64,000 bases of DNA from Axinella damicornis. Its lineage: Eukaryota > Porifera > Demospongiae > Axinellida > Axinellidae. Where the stretch lies: NCBI GenBank assembly GCA_963931865.1, contig OZ007515.1:11481663-11545662 (forward strand). Direction: 5' to 3'. The notes beneath the pieces were generated by a model, which worked only from the letters and a program-made list of their open reading frames with translations, was not told where the DNA came from and ran no database searches. Both the position numbers and the translations under genes were made by a program. Positions 11,730-36,131 of this stretch are shown here, one piece after another; the first letter of the stretch is position 1; each line of letters starts with the position of its first letter.

Positions 11730-12088
11730 TATTACATTCACATTTACATTTTGTCATCTTCTCTACATGCATGTGTATCAAATATAGAAACTTGACCATT
11801 TATTTTGACATCAGTGCAGTAGCCAGCTACATAATGCTGATTTTTTTAATAGAAAACAGATTGACAGCTGCAGATAAAATCAACCCTGTTGCTAAAACAA
11901 GGGACAAATGAAATAAACAATTGCAACAACCAAAACAAAGTATTCAGGCTAGCTCTACACATTGCCTATAGTGTACATTCTGAACATTCTGCATTCATTC
12001 GCATTCACAGCAACTGTGGCTGGATGCCATGCCCGACTTTAGTAGGCTTGAAATAATGAACAACTAATTTCAGAAAGAAGTTATTGTA
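11730..12088. repeat. 3' flank of a receptor gene, duplicated at 16200-16660
   Basis: Sequence downstream of the kinase C-terminal relic (12089-12272) matches sequence downstream of receptor C (for example CTCTACATGCATGTGTATCA in both). The duplication unit therefore included about 350-450 bp beyond the stop codon. No gene is seen. Confidence 0.75.
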
Positions 12089-12972
12089 TCATGAAATGTA
12101 CATTTCAAGGTAAATGTAGAGGTCTTTGCCACTCTCCAGGGGAGCCCCTAGAACTACAGCTTGTGGGTGGACCTTCTTATCTCTCTCACACCAGCCAAGG
12201 AGCTCAGTCTCAGGCTGGGACAGTGCTGCATGTAGCTCAGAGAAGGTGGGACGACATTCTGTGTCAGGGTGACTGCAATATAACCATAAGTGCAATCTGA
12301 AATAGCTAGCGAGTTCAATAGCTTGAGTAAATTCTTAACCCTCTCACCGTCATAGGCCACTTTGGTGCCATAGAAAAGTGTACACCTAATATAAAGTAGC
12401 CATATTAATGCATAATTATTAGCACCTAATATATAAAGTAGCCATATGAATGCATACTTATTAGCCTTATGGAAGTGGAATCTGACAGTGTAAAGGGCTA
12501 ACCATGCTGACATCATCACATATCTGATGGTATGCTTGTGACAGCTAGCTTGTCTCTCTGAACCACCTAGCCGGTCCACTTATGACCCTTGATAGTCTTG
12601 AGAGACCAGGCTGTTGGTTGGCAACAGGAATGCCTATTAAAATGTCAACTAGCTATATATATGCATCACAGCATACAATTTTAGTAAGTAACACAAGATA
12701 AAGAATTCCAACAGAAGTTTTGGAGGATGCTTTTATACAAGAATAAATATGTTGCTATATAGTTTTGCTCTATTCTATATATTGGGAGCAACCTCATACA
12801 CACATTATCCATTCTCCCATAATTAAATTAGTGTGCGGATATGATATACAACTACCTCTCAGCATTGTGAACATAGACAGCTTACCAAGTTAACACTGAG
12901 CCATTAGCTTGTACTGCCTTAGGTCACCCCGGAGGTGGAGAGAGTACGTCTGTAGCCATCACCAACCAAACG
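12089..12972 (-). pseudogene. Kinase C-terminal exon relics downstream of receptor B
   Basis: The last kinase exon (12089-12272) is recognisable (HPDTECRP...ELLGW) but 12 bp shorter than its paralogues. The codon bridging its acceptor would change a tryptophan conserved in kinase subdomain XI to cysteine. The preceding 86-bp exon (about 12890-12972) carries small insertions and an in-frame stop. All exons for the kinase catalytic core are missing between here and 13246. This is the remains of a once complete kinase gene. Confidence 0.8.
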
Positions 12973-13245
12973 TTCTATTTACACTTACATGTATAGCACA
13001 TAAATTTTGGGAACCAGTTTAAATACCCATAGTGTATATCCTGGCAAGCATATAACTGCACATTGATCATCAAAACATACAGCACATGATTGCACACAAC
13101 ACAGTTGAGGCATTAAAGTAAGAACAAAGCGTACTATTTTCACAAATCCATTCAACAAAATGTATCATAGTCCAAGTTTCACAGTCTCCCAATTCCCAGT
13201 GGACCCAACCTAGGAAGTCTACAATCATACAGGTTGGCTTGAACA

Positions 13246-15059
13246 TTAACAATTTTGTGCATTTCTTGTACGATTCTGTCCAGTAGTTCCGTATGCAGGG
13301 TTTTCTTCAACAGTAATCTCTTGTTGCACTGGTAGTGATCCATATGCCTCATTCTTTGTTTGTACAATGTTCACCGCGGAGTAGGATGGTTCTTCTAAAT
13401 CAGTGTGTGCTGTGTGGAGTTTGCAATTGTATAATGTTATATTCTTAATGATCCCAAAATGACACTCACCTTTCTTTCCACGCGATTTGACCACTAAAAT
13501 GCCCACAGTTACTGTGAGTACAATCATCATTGCCAGTACATTAACAGTTGTTATGTGTTTAACCTTGATCGCCATATAAAGGATTGTTGAAATCATGATG
13601 AAGATCCTGACCAGCAGTTAGTGAATACTTCCTCTTTCTTTTCCGGATTAGCAGGAGCACAGCTACAACAATGAGAACAGTGAACATGGCGAGTAGGGCT
13701 CCTCCTGCTACTCCTGTGGCTATTCCGACAGTCATAGCAGGAAAGCTATCGTCGGTGAATTGCATGTGTCCACTTCTAGAAGTAGGCTGAGGGAGAGTGG
13801 TCGGCAAAACATCAGCTATTGAAGTCTCTTGGAGTGTTTTCACAGGTGTGCTCAGGGAGGATGTTTTGCTTGATGGAGACAGCCTGGCACTAGTGGTGAC
13901 AGTTACTACTGGCAGAGAGTCAGATGACATATGTCTGGCTGTGGAAATATAAACACAAGTCAGGGTTTCATCTAGAAAAAAATGTTTGGGGGGGAAGTAG
14001 TGGCAAGTACCGTGCAAAATGTTTTGAGGTTAATTAATTCCCCGGAAGAGGTGTGGCCTACAGCAGTATCTGAGTCCTAATATGGTATTACCTATGATGT
14101 AATGATATAGTCAATCTCTTCTTTGGGGGGGAAGCTAGACTGTTTGGGGGGGAAGCTTCCCCCCTGCCCCCCCCCCAGTAGATGAAACCCTGCAAGTATA
14201 GGCAAGTACAAATGCAAAGTGTCTCTACCACAGCAGCTACACATCAAAGGCATCAACTCTGCGATTGTATGGCTGGAAATGGCTCAACTTACCACACTAC
14301 ACAAACATGGCTTACAGATCTCCACAGTAACAAGAGGTAGGCCAGCTTGTCGTGTAAGATTAGGGCTTGTAGTAGCAAAGGTATCGGAAGGTGGTTCCGT
14401 TACACTGCCATTCACTCTGAAAACAAGATTCAGCGGATTTCCATTTCTGTTTACGTACTGAATTCTAAGACGACTTCGCCGACCAATAGGTTGAAATATG
14501 CCAAGTATGTCCCCTCTCTGGAATGGCAAGGAAGGTCTCACTTCAAGCTCGTACACTGAGTTGGAGTTCTTTGAACTTGCATACAGTGTAGTGTTACCAA
14601 CTTTAGTGTACACTCCGGAATTCAGTCTCCACAGCTGAAGATCTGGAAATGCCGTTCCACTATTATTCCATTCTGCTCTGACAATCCACTTCTTTATTGC
14701 TCCATCACAGCTGAAATTCAGGTTGGGAATAATACGCTGTGCCCGATTCCTTTTTTGAACACTAGTACTGTTCAATAAGCTGTCCATACTAATAAATCCA
14801 CTGGTACACTGTGAGTTTGCACTGGGAACATCTGATAATAAAGAAGAGGGTCATGCGCATAATTGCCTGGTAATAGATATATACCATGGCATTTGCTATT
14901 CCCATTTCATACACAAACCAAACATTGTGAACAAGAAACCTCTTCATACAGCTACCGATTAAATGTAGCTAGCTATACATTTCAGAACGTACCCTGGCCT
15001 CTCACGGAGCCGTGGAGAAAGAGCCACAACAACAGAAAGCCAAAGACTGTTCTCGCCAT
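13246..15059 (-). CDS. Receptor B: chimeric kinase-less receptor, 4 exons, 373 aa
   Basis: Exons (complement): 14993-15059 signal peptide, 14316-14831 ectodomain, 13564-13938 stalk, transmembrane helix and NPLYGDQ, 13246-13409 tail. All junctions keep phase and the sum is 1,122 nt. The first three exons are closest to receptor A, while the tail exon is homologous to that of receptor D. Between 13479 and 13545 lies a relic of the D-type transmembrane exon (MMIVLTVTVGILVVKSRGKK), fused directly to A-like intron sequence, so the gene looks like a recombination product. The tail carries YSAV and YGSL nine residues apart plus NPAY, possible SH2/PTB docking sites. It should sit in the plasma membrane and signal, if at all, through other kinases. 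Splicing 13564 to 13409 is my inference. Confidence 0.7.
13961..14192. mobile_element. MITE, 232 bp, 5-bp TSD, in receptor B intron
   Basis: Ends CAGGGTTTCATCTA and TAGATGAAACCCTG-like, flanked by CAAGT on both sides (13956-13960, 14193-14197). The interior has three G7 runs before GGAAG and a C-run. The equivalent introns of receptors A and C read through the empty site (AACACAAG followed by TATAGG or CATAGC), which confirms an insertion. Confidence 0.75.
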
Positions 15060-15307
15060 CGTAGACGCTCAAACACGCGGTGGGGTGCAACAGGTCAATG
15101 GTATTCATAGAATCTGACAGTACTCGCCCTCTCAGCCCCGCCCGTTACTTCATGGGTTGGAGAGCCCTTAAGACGAGTTCATTGCGTGCATTCTGCCATG
15201 CACCCTGCATGGCCTCTCTCGATCTCTTTTCAGCTGTCTTTCGTTATTTGCACCCCCCATGCATCCTATATTTTTGTCGTATTGTTTGTAAAAAACCCCT
15301 GTTATTT

Positions 15308-15765
15308 ACGAGGGGCAACCGCACTCCTGGTAGCCGCGTTGCAACCCGGACCCCGGTTGCGACTCGCCGTAGCGCAAGCTAAGTATTGCAATTCGTTCCA
15401 ATTAACGCACACGCCACGTGGCAACTACGCTCAAATCGATCGCGAGCAATGGCGACCAAAAGGAAGACAAGACATTATTACAGCACTCACAACTTAGCCA
15501 GCACGGTGAGTTTCGGTGTATAAGCGTCAGTGAACGCCAGCGATCACGGCCGTGTGGTCAGAATCTTCGTGTGCCTTTCCTAAGAACGGTACTGCCACCG
15601 GAAGTCGAGAGAGCGCTCGAGCAATGGCGGCCAACGGCGAGACAAAAGCGCTCATATCTCCACCACCAAGGTGAGTTTCAGCACCAACTTTCATCATTCA
15701 GGTCAGTGCATGATAGCGATCACGGCGATGTAGTCAGAATCTCTGTAGGCCAATCCTAAGTACTC
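15308..15765. repeat. Diverged inverted copy of the 7944-8673 repeat
   Basis: GGGGCAACCGCACTCCTGGTAGCC and following sequence match the reverse complement of about 8490-8190. Both include a GCGCTCGAGCAA block and CTCCACCACCAAGGTGAGT. The terminal repeats seen in the first copy are not clear here. Two GGTGAGTTT sequences resemble splice donors, so the shared block could derive from captured exons. Confidence 0.6.
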
Positions 15766-15784
15766 AAACATTATTTATGTTATA

Positions 15785-15923
15785 GTTAGACTATGGCCTT
15801 GAGTGGTTTATGGGAAATAACCACGAGAGGCTGTTTATTTAGACCACGAGGCGCAGCCGAGTGGTCTAAATGAACAGCCTCGAGTGGTTATTTCCCATAA
15901 ACCACGAAAGGGCATAGTCTAAC
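15785..15923. repeat. Long palindrome, about 65-bp arms
   Basis: Arms begin GTTAGACTATG and end CATAGTCTAAC, with internal GTGGTTTATGGGAAATAACC and its inverse. The centre is at GAGGCGCAGCCGAG. It lies between the 5' flank of receptor B and the 3' flank of receptor C. RNA from it would form a strong hairpin. Confidence 0.85.
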
Positions 15924-16660
15924 TGGCTTAGACTATAGCTACCTGAATTAGAGATCCTTGCACGCTCCAACACTCCAGAATGCGCTGAGCCATGGTCTAA
16001 TTTCCATAAACGCTGAGTCATCATGCTCCAATTTCTATAAACCCACAGCTGTTGCACGGCTGCATGGCTTCGGAATATAAACCACAGGCGGCGCCCCATA
16101 GTTGCCTTTGATTTGTATGGCTGCTATAGTCTAAATTATATTGGATTGGATTATATTATATTATATTACGCGGCACAATTTTTCCCCTACCAGGAGTGTA
16201 ACATTTAAACATTCACTTTTACATTTTGTCATCTTCTCTACATGCATGTGTATCAAAATTATAGAAACCTGACCATTTATACAGAAAACTGTGACATCAG
16301 TGCAGTAGCCAGCTACATAATGCTGATTTTTTTTAAATAGAAACAAACAGATGCAGATAAAAATCAACCATTGCTAAAACAAGGGACAAATGAAATAAAC
16401 AATTGCAACAACCAAAACAAAACAAGTATTCAGGCTAGCTTTACACATTGCCTATCGTGTACATTCTGAACATTCTGCATTCATTCGTTCTGTTCCATTC
16501 CACAGCAACTAGACTGCGGCTGGATGCCATGCCCGACTTTAGTAGGGTATGACCGAACTCACTCTACTGATTACAGTATATTACAAGACAAGAATTAACT
16601 ATCAACAAGGTACATGCAGTGTTATACTTGAAATAATGAAGAACTAATTTCAGAAAGAAG
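15924..16660. other. Intergenic, no gene seen
   Basis: Contains short AT-rich TATTATAT repeats near 16145 and, from about 16200, the 3' flank of receptor C, shared with 11730-12088. No coding sequence is supported. Confidence 0.6.
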
Positions 16661-23365
<6,705 letters not shown>

Positions 23366-23835
23366 CACGTCCGAGTAGGCGTCACGGGGTTCAGATCGTC
23401 CCATCTTGAGAAGGTGGGTGTGCAACAGGTCAATAGTATTCATAGATGACATTGTACTCTCTACGGTATTGTTCTTCACTGCAGCCTTGTCCACATCCCA
23501 CGAGTTCACTGCAGGACAATGAACGTCGACGTCACTAAACAGGGCCATAGCTACATTGCCATAACAAATGACTACTATTGCATTAATCATGGTTCATTCT
23601 CTCCTCAGTGACTAAAAGGCATGGAGCTACTGTAGCTTGCTCATACTTGCGCCACATGCAGTTATGGTTTCTAACAGTACCTTAATTCCTGCACCTCCCG
23701 ATCTCATTATCTGTCTGTGCAGCACCATGATTCATGATAGCCTCCTTCTACATAATCCACTTAAATCGCCTCGCTTAGAGTCATGATGGCTTCCTTCTAC
23801 ACTTAGCTGTTTGCATACAACATGGAAAGCACATA

Positions 23836-24590
23836 AATAATTATGCTGATGACATTGTATTGATGGCGGAGTCAGGTGTGGAGTTGCAGAAGAGGTTGGT
23901 GGGAAGATATGCAAATGCATTGAGGTCCAGAAGAGTAAGGTAATGGTGTATGGGGTGGGGGGAAAGAACAGTGGTGAAAAGTACACGTGGTGATTCGGGT
24001 GTGTAGTTCGACCAGCCCGATGTGGGGAAATGTACAGTTGGAAAGATGGTAGAAAGGCCAAAGAATGGGCAAGCAAAGTTGAATGGATGCCAAGGATGGA
24101 TGGGCAATAAAATATTGAAGAGCAGAGTGTGTCATCGATTACGGGAACTATTGGCAAGGCCTAGTATAGTCTGGAACATGTGACAGAGGTATGGTGCCAT
24201 GGCCAGGCGGGAAGACCGTATACTATATAGGAAGGAAGTTAGAGGCTGTACAGTATATAGGGTGGAAAGAAAATTTTTGGGAGCTAGCAGAACAGTGGCT
24301 TGGAGGCAATCCCTGGAGAGATGGGCTGGTGAAAGTTGGAAGAAAGAATATTGGAGAATATGTTATTTTTGGAACTAAGGCAATGGAGTCTACTGAGTGC
24401 TCCGAGTAGACTGAAGAAGACAGTGCAGAAGGGAACGAGTCTGTGGTATTGGCAAAAATTCTTTCATCAGCTTAGGCTTGGGCAGCAAGTTGGGCTACCA
24501 GCTTACATTTCCTTTCCACGTCGAGAGGGAGACATTGCATGGAAACCAGAACGCAGTGGCAGTGCTACGAGAGCCCATGGATCTAGGTAA
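23836..24590 (+). mobile_element. Decayed LINE reverse transcriptase relic
   Basis: The plus strand reads YADDIVLMAES followed by VELQ, the RT catalytic motif C of non-LTR elements. After a gap come KSKVMVYG and further degraded C-terminal domain up to about 24590, with many stops and frame changes. It sits between the 5' end of receptor C and the 3' end of receptor D. Confidence 0.65.
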
Positions 24591-25466
24591 CTGAAAAATG
24601 CCTATGAAAACCTTTTTCTGCGCTTCGCACAGATTGGATCACCACCACGCACCTCTATTCACTGCCTTTGGCAGTGGCAGTACTCAGTCCCTGGCATCAC
24701 AGAAATCCTAGCTACGCCTCTGTCAGGAGGATTGCAGGAGCGGAGGAGTGAGTGAAGGAGTTTGAAGATGGTTATGATGACACTCAACTACTACTACAAT
24801 TATGTAGAAGAGTTAGTGTGGATGTTAACATGGCGGTAGGACAGATGTAAGGAGTTGCTAGGTTGGGTTAACAAGGTCCAACTCCCAGTGCCCCCTTCTC
24901 TTCTCCAGCAGAGTCACTAATATACAAAACATAATAGTCAAGCCACAGTTGAGGCATTAATGAACTATTTTCACCAATCCATTCAACAAATAATTACATC
25001 CAGCACCCTGATACTTATCAGAGACTTTGATGACGGAGACAGGTGAGGAGTTGCAGGACGTAGAGGGAATTCAGATACATACAGGTTATAGTAAGAAGAG
25101 TAATGTGGTGGGTGCATGTTGTGTGGTTGTGAATGGCCCTCAGTTGGCCCATGCAGTGAAAGATCAAATCATTAAACCATAGATAGTGTTGCTTAAATCG
25201 ACTTTGATGCGGCTTCAAACCACATGCCGGATGTGGATTCCTGGCAACTGTCGGCACTCCACATGTAAACAGAATATCAATACTGTTAACGTTGCCATAA
25301 TGCAAGCAAGCAGCACTACTGATCATCAAGCACCTGGTCACTCTCACAGTTGAGGCTTTAGAACAAAGCGTACTATTATCACCGAACCATTCAACAAATA
25401 TGTATGATGTTTAAAATAATGTTGAGGTTGATTCACTGTCCTGCAAACTTAAACATTAACAATTTG
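24591..25466. other. Intergenic, mostly featureless
   Basis: No gene is seen. A short plus-strand stretch near 25030 (LMTETGEELQD) resembles the sequence after an RT catalytic motif and may be another LINE scrap. The sequence after 25340 resembles the 3' flank of the receptor B tail. Confidence 0.4.
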
Positions 25467-27467
25467 TCAATTTCTTGTACAATTCTGTCCAGTAACTCCG
25501 TACGCAGGGTTTTTTTCAACAATAATCTCTTGTTGTGCTGGTAGTGATTCATAAGCATCATTCTGTGATTGTCCAATGTTCACCATGGAGTAGTATGGTT
25601 CTGCTAAATCAATGTGTGCTGCATTTAGGAATATGAAATTGTATTGTTACTGAAACGATCGTGAAAATGATCCCAAAATGACATTCACCTTTCTTTCCAC
25701 GAGATTTGATCACTAAAATGCCTGCAGTTACTGTGAGTGCAATCATCATCGCCAGTGCATATAGTGCGGCGACGGCAGATCCAACAGCAACAGCAACACC
25801 TGCAATAATAATACAATCAACTGAACCTCCATGCAAGGAGTTGAGGATTTGAGGTGTGGTTTCATGCCTTCGACTGAGCCTGACCCAGTCAAGCTAACCT
25901 GAATTCTGGAGCATTTCGGGAGTTGTTTGCGGTGGCCGACTTGGAGTAGCTGCAACAGGAATGAATAAGTTAGGTGTCATACACAGTCTTAAACAGAAAG
26001 AGGGTTCTCAACATAATCGGAAAGTGCATTGATTGTATGTTTCCTCTCTAACTACGCTGATGGAGAGCGGTCTGTAAAACATGTCACCTGTTGAAGAATC
26101 TTGGGGTACTATCACAGCTGTTGGAGTCGGAGATAGACTGAAAGTGACAGCTGCATAGGGAAAGAGTGACAGCTGCATAGGGAAAGAGTGACAGCTGCAT
26201 AGGGAAAGAGTGACAGCTGACATGTGTCTGGCTGTGGAAATGAAAATTCTAATGCTACGCAAGATATTTAGTGCAAGAAATTGTGATTTTAGTAGTTTAA
26301 TCTAGCACAAGCTCAATTTTGCTATAGCTACGTAAGAAGTTAGGACTGAATGTAAACTGCATGTATGCCTAACAACTCTGAAATACTCCAACAACTCTGA
26401 AAGTATGACATTGTGCAAGGTACAACTAGGAGAAGGAAGTCTGCCTGCAATTCCAGGAAAAGGTCTTGAAGTTTGCTCTATGCATAATTTCAGCTTGCAT
26501 AGTATTGCATCGACAGGCATAAATCTGTTGACCACAATGCATGTCACATATTCTGAAGTACTACTAGTACTTGCGGTATACAAGTTATATGCCATGGTTT
26601 TATGGGAGCCCCATATAAAACCATGGCATATTACTTGTATACCACATGCAGGAGCTCTATAGTCATTGACAGGCATAAATCTGTAAGATTCGCATGGCTG
26701 GACAATAACAGTGGCTTACAGATCTCCACAGTAACAAGAGGCAGGGCAGTCTGTTGTGTAATTCCACTGCTAGTTGTAGTAAAGTTTTCCAAAGGTGGCT
26801 CCATCGCGGTGTTATCCACTCTGTAAACAAAATTCAGTGGATTTCCACTTCCTGTTCTGTACTGGATTCTAAGACGACTTCTCGAACCACTAGCTTGAAA
26901 TATGCCAAGTATGTCCCCTCTCTGGAATGGCAAGGAAGGTTGCACTTCAAGTTCGTACAGTGAGCTGGAATTCTCTGCATCTGCAAACAGTGTAGTGTTT
27001 CCAACTTTAGTGTACACTCCATTTCCACTTGAATTTCTCCACAGCTGAAGATCTGGAAATGCTGTTCCATTATTATTCCATTGTGCTCTGACAATCCACT
27101 TGTTTATTGCTCCATCACAGTTGAAATTCAGGCTGGGAATAATACGCTGTGCCCGACTCCTTCTTTCTAGCCGGTTCACTGTTAGTAAACTGTCCAAACT
27201 TATAAATCCACTGGCACACTGTGAGGTCGCACTGGAAACAGCTGCACATGTACATAATAAAGAGAAGGGTCGTACACATTCACAGGTCTACATAAAAAAA
27301 ATAATTATTGTTGCTTTGATTGATAGTTGACTCCATTTCACAGCAAGAAAACTTCGTGACAGTCACCAAATTTAGATAATGTCTATGTTTCAGAACGTAC
27401 CCTGGCCTCTCACGGAGCCGTGGAGAAAGAGCCACAACAACAGAAAGCCAAAAACTGCTCTCGCCAT
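25467..27467 (-). CDS. Receptor D: kinase-less receptor with ITAM-like tail, 348 aa
   Basis: Exons (complement): 27401-27467 signal peptide, 26720-27241 ectodomain, 26088-26231 and 25899-25949 short stalk, 25689-25799 transmembrane, 25467-25618 tail. The sum is 1,047 nt in frame. The ectodomain matches the receptor kinases, with one Cys near its start, the FNCDGAINKW block and the VEIC end. The transmembrane exon (VAVAVGSAVAALYALAMMI onward) and the tail are unrelated to those of the kinases. The tail carries YSMV and YESL nine residues apart and a NPAY motif. The gene probably binds the same class of ligand and recruits cytoplasmic SH2 or PTB proteins. The stalk exon contains a 22-bp repeat in three copies, read in three different frames. 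Confidence 0.82.
26575..26643. repeat. 69-bp imperfect hairpin in receptor D intron
   Basis: Arms GGTATACAAGTTATATGCCA and the inverse are separated by a few bases around GGGAGCCCC. Direct repeats of GACAGGCATAAATCTGT lie on either side (near 26514 and 26669), which could mark an insertion or a local duplication. Confidence 0.6.
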
Positions 27468-27926
27468 CGTGCGTCACGCTGAACTACAGTGTACAGTGCA
27501 ATTCGAAGGTGGGCGGAGTGCAACAGGTCAATGGTATTCATACTCTACCATACCGGTATGCGTGGGTGAGTTTTACATGCATGCGTGCACTGTAGGACAG
27601 TGCACGTGAGCTGAGGAGGGACATGCAGAAGCTAGCACTGCAATAAAACTATTTCTACCCTTCACTACTTTAGTATAATAATTAATTTTAGTTTGTCATT
27701 CCATGCATAATATCCTCCAAATCTGATTATTATCGCCACCCCCTAGCCTCATGCATGCACTCATTTATTTAGCACGGGTACCGTCCTATTTCATCATCAT
27801 ACATACACTTCTATACTCTTTTCTTCTCTCTTCTTGTTTCTCCTCTAGTTCTCTTCTTTCAGACATGTTGCAGTAGTGTATTTATAAGGCAGTTGTGAAT
27901 ATTCATAGCACAGAATGAAGTTATAG

Positions 27927-33625
<5,699 letters not shown>

Positions 33626-33912
33626 CGTGTCAGAGTAGCGTCACGGTGCAGACCATCCTCTGCTGGAGGAGGTGGGTGGAGTTGGCAATTCATTCATACA
33701 TGGGTAGGTTGTACAGTTCATAGTCCACACTAATTAACGAAATTCATGCCATTATTGATCATGAGCTTTCTTCACTAGAAATTCTGTCATGCATGCACTG
33801 CAGGCTGACTGCTACTAGACAAGCTGTAGCTGCTACCTTGCATGCATTTGCAGATCGATACAATTTTTTTTTATCTCCGAGTCAGTCATCATATCACAAT
33901 GACATGCAGTGT

Positions 33913-35439
33913 CTACAACGGGGTGCACTGCACGGTCCGGCTCTGGATCTGGGTGTAAACCTTCCTGCTAATATCAGAGAGCATGTGGAAACACAAGACA
34001 AGATCTCCCAAGTCATTCAGCTCGTTCATCTCTTTCCTTGTCTGTAGGATCATATTCAGGAGCTTCTCGCTGTTGGTTTCGCTGGCCTCAATGACCTCCT
34101 CCAGTCGAGGATTGAGCCGGAAGAAGCTGATCCCCTGTTCTATACAACGACTCCGGCAGTTTTCAGTTGCCGTTTCAGTTTCAACAAGCAGCAAGGAAGA
34201 AGTAGTACGTAACTCAGTGTGGCTGTAACAAGAATAGTATCAGGGGTATATAGGATTTTTGAGGTAAGTTGAATGAGTACCCACATTGAAAAGCAGTTGT
34301 CAGTTGATCCGGCGCTGTTGAAGTATATAATTATATAAGCATGTGAAATGCACCAGCTAGCCCTTTCTGGTACAATCTTGGGATGAATTAGCAAGAGCTC
34401 AACAACTCACTAGCTACGCTCTCTCTCTCTCTCGGGATGAGAAAGAGAAAGAGAGAGAGAGAGAGAGATCAAATCAGTCTCGGCATCACTATTACTATCT
34501 TACTGATGGGCTATTCACTTCTGCTGAGTTCTACAAGATTGCAAGCACACATCAAACATGCCCACAACACAAGTACATGCATGCACTTACTGCATTTGTG
34601 AGCATTGTAAAAAGGTTTTTGGTTCTCTCCCTGACACCGGTTGAACCCCCTCGCAATTCAAACCACGGTCCGCAGAAGAGAAACTGCTGGGCATCAATGT
34701 TCCCCAGCTGCTGCTTTGGGTACTTCCCACTCCCAACTGAGACCACGAGGGAGATCGGCAGCTTCTTTCCTCTTTTCCGGTAGAAGTTTTGGATTTGCGT
34801 CATGCCACACTCACAAGGATTGTTAGCCAGGATCCCCCCGTCAACAAAATCGCCGTGTTGTCCAAAGAGTACTGGAGCAGCAGACGTACACCTGGCCACA
34901 TCCCAGACTGGTTCTGAGAATTTAATGGCAACAAAACATCTCAGCTGTATCAGTAATAAATAGCCTGTGATAAGAGTCAGTGCCAGCTACACAGACATAT
35001 ACACTCACAGTTGGTGCTAGTGAACCATGCCGACAAGCTCTGTCTGCGGCTGTCTGTGTACCTTGGACAGAGTTTGATGTACCAATCTTTCCTTTAGGGT
35101 TCTCATACCAGCAGTGAAGAAGGACTTCATCAACCTCAAGCTGCATTTCTTCAACAACTGCTTTGATGATGAGTTCAGCAATCGTAAGTGGACAAATAGC
35201 AATTGACCACATTCCTGTTTGTCACTGCAGTGCAATTTCGCTTCACAAGTGCATGGATAGGAGCTTCTTGTTCTGTATTGCAGGCGTTTACATCCACTAG
35301 AGGATGCTGCAGCTCACGGATATAGGCCTGGGTATGAGATACAGAAATCATCTGACTAGACGTGCATATTTTACTGTGATGTAATACTTGATCACATGGC
35401 TGCATGCACCCATTGACAGGAACTACTCATGCAGTCAGC
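33913..35439 (-). pseudogene. Patatin phospholipase pseudogene (inversion plus deletion)
   Basis: Remnants homologous to the gene at 44993-49346: C-terminal exon 33913-34188, patatin C-half exon 34591-34913, an 86-bp exon lying inverted on the plus strand (35098-35183), and a partial ankyrin exon (about 35243-35327). The exons with the oxyanion loop, the catalytic serine and the linker are gone. The acceptor before the last exon has changed from AG to TG. The upstream end is cut by the minisatellite at 35440. It cannot encode an active lipase. Confidence 0.88.
34418..34470. repeat. CT/GA microsatellite hairpin
   Basis: A CT run is followed at once by a GA run and can fold back. A longer version lies at the same intron position in the next phospholipase copy (about 45522-45585). 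Confidence 0.85.
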
Positions 35440-36040
35440 TTACTGAGGCCTGCATGGGAATGAGACAGGTGTACACTGAGGCCTGGGAATGAGGCAGGTG
35501 TACACTGAGGCCTGCATGGGAATGAGACAGGTGTACACTGAGGCCTGCATGGGAATGAGACAGGTGTACACTGAGGCCTGCATGGGAATGAGACAGGTGT
35601 ACACTGAGGCCTGCATGGGAATGAGGCAGGTGTACACTGAGGCCTGCATGGGAATGAGGCAGGTGTACACTGAGGCCTGCATGGGAATGAGACAGGTGTA
35701 CACTGAGGCCTGCATGGAAATGAGGCAGGTGTACACTGAGGCCTGCATGGGAATGAGACAGGTGTACACTGAGGCCTGCATGGGAATGAGGCAGGTGTAC
35801 ACTGAGGCCTGCATGGGAATGAGACAGGTGTACACTGAGGCCTGCATGGGAATGAGACAGGTGTACACTGAGGCCTGCATGGGAATGAGACAGGTGTACA
35901 CTGAGGCCTGCATGGGAATGAGACAGGTGTACACTGAGGCCTGCATGGGAATGAGACAGGTGTACACTGAGGCCTGCATGGGAATGAGACAGGTGTACAC
36001 TGAGGCCTGCATGGGAATGAGACAGGTGTACACTCTACCA
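35440..36040. repeat. 33-bp minisatellite, about 18 units, at duplication junction
   Basis: Units of AGGCCTGCATGGGAATGAGACAGGTGTACACTG with few substitutions. The unit length is divisible by three, so several frames stay open by chance. A three-unit seed with the same flank (GGTGTACACTCTACC) is at 48082-48168 in the intact phospholipase gene, which identifies the array as the breakpoint of the segmental duplication. Confidence 0.95.
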
Positions 36041-36131
36041 CTTTAGTTAACTCCATTTCACACATAAGCAAGAAAATTTGTGATACCGGATAGTTACCTA
36101 ATTTAGATAATGGCTACATTTCAGAACGTAC

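Noticed and set aside
33793..34228. Plus-strand frames opposite the phospholipase C-terminal exon
   Set aside because: Antisense shadows; the minus-strand exon is conserved with three paralogues.
35427..36071. Long open frames of about 185-215 codons on both strands
   Set aside because: Produced by a 33-bp minisatellite whose unit is a multiple of three; no start context or splice support, and the paralogous locus has only three units.
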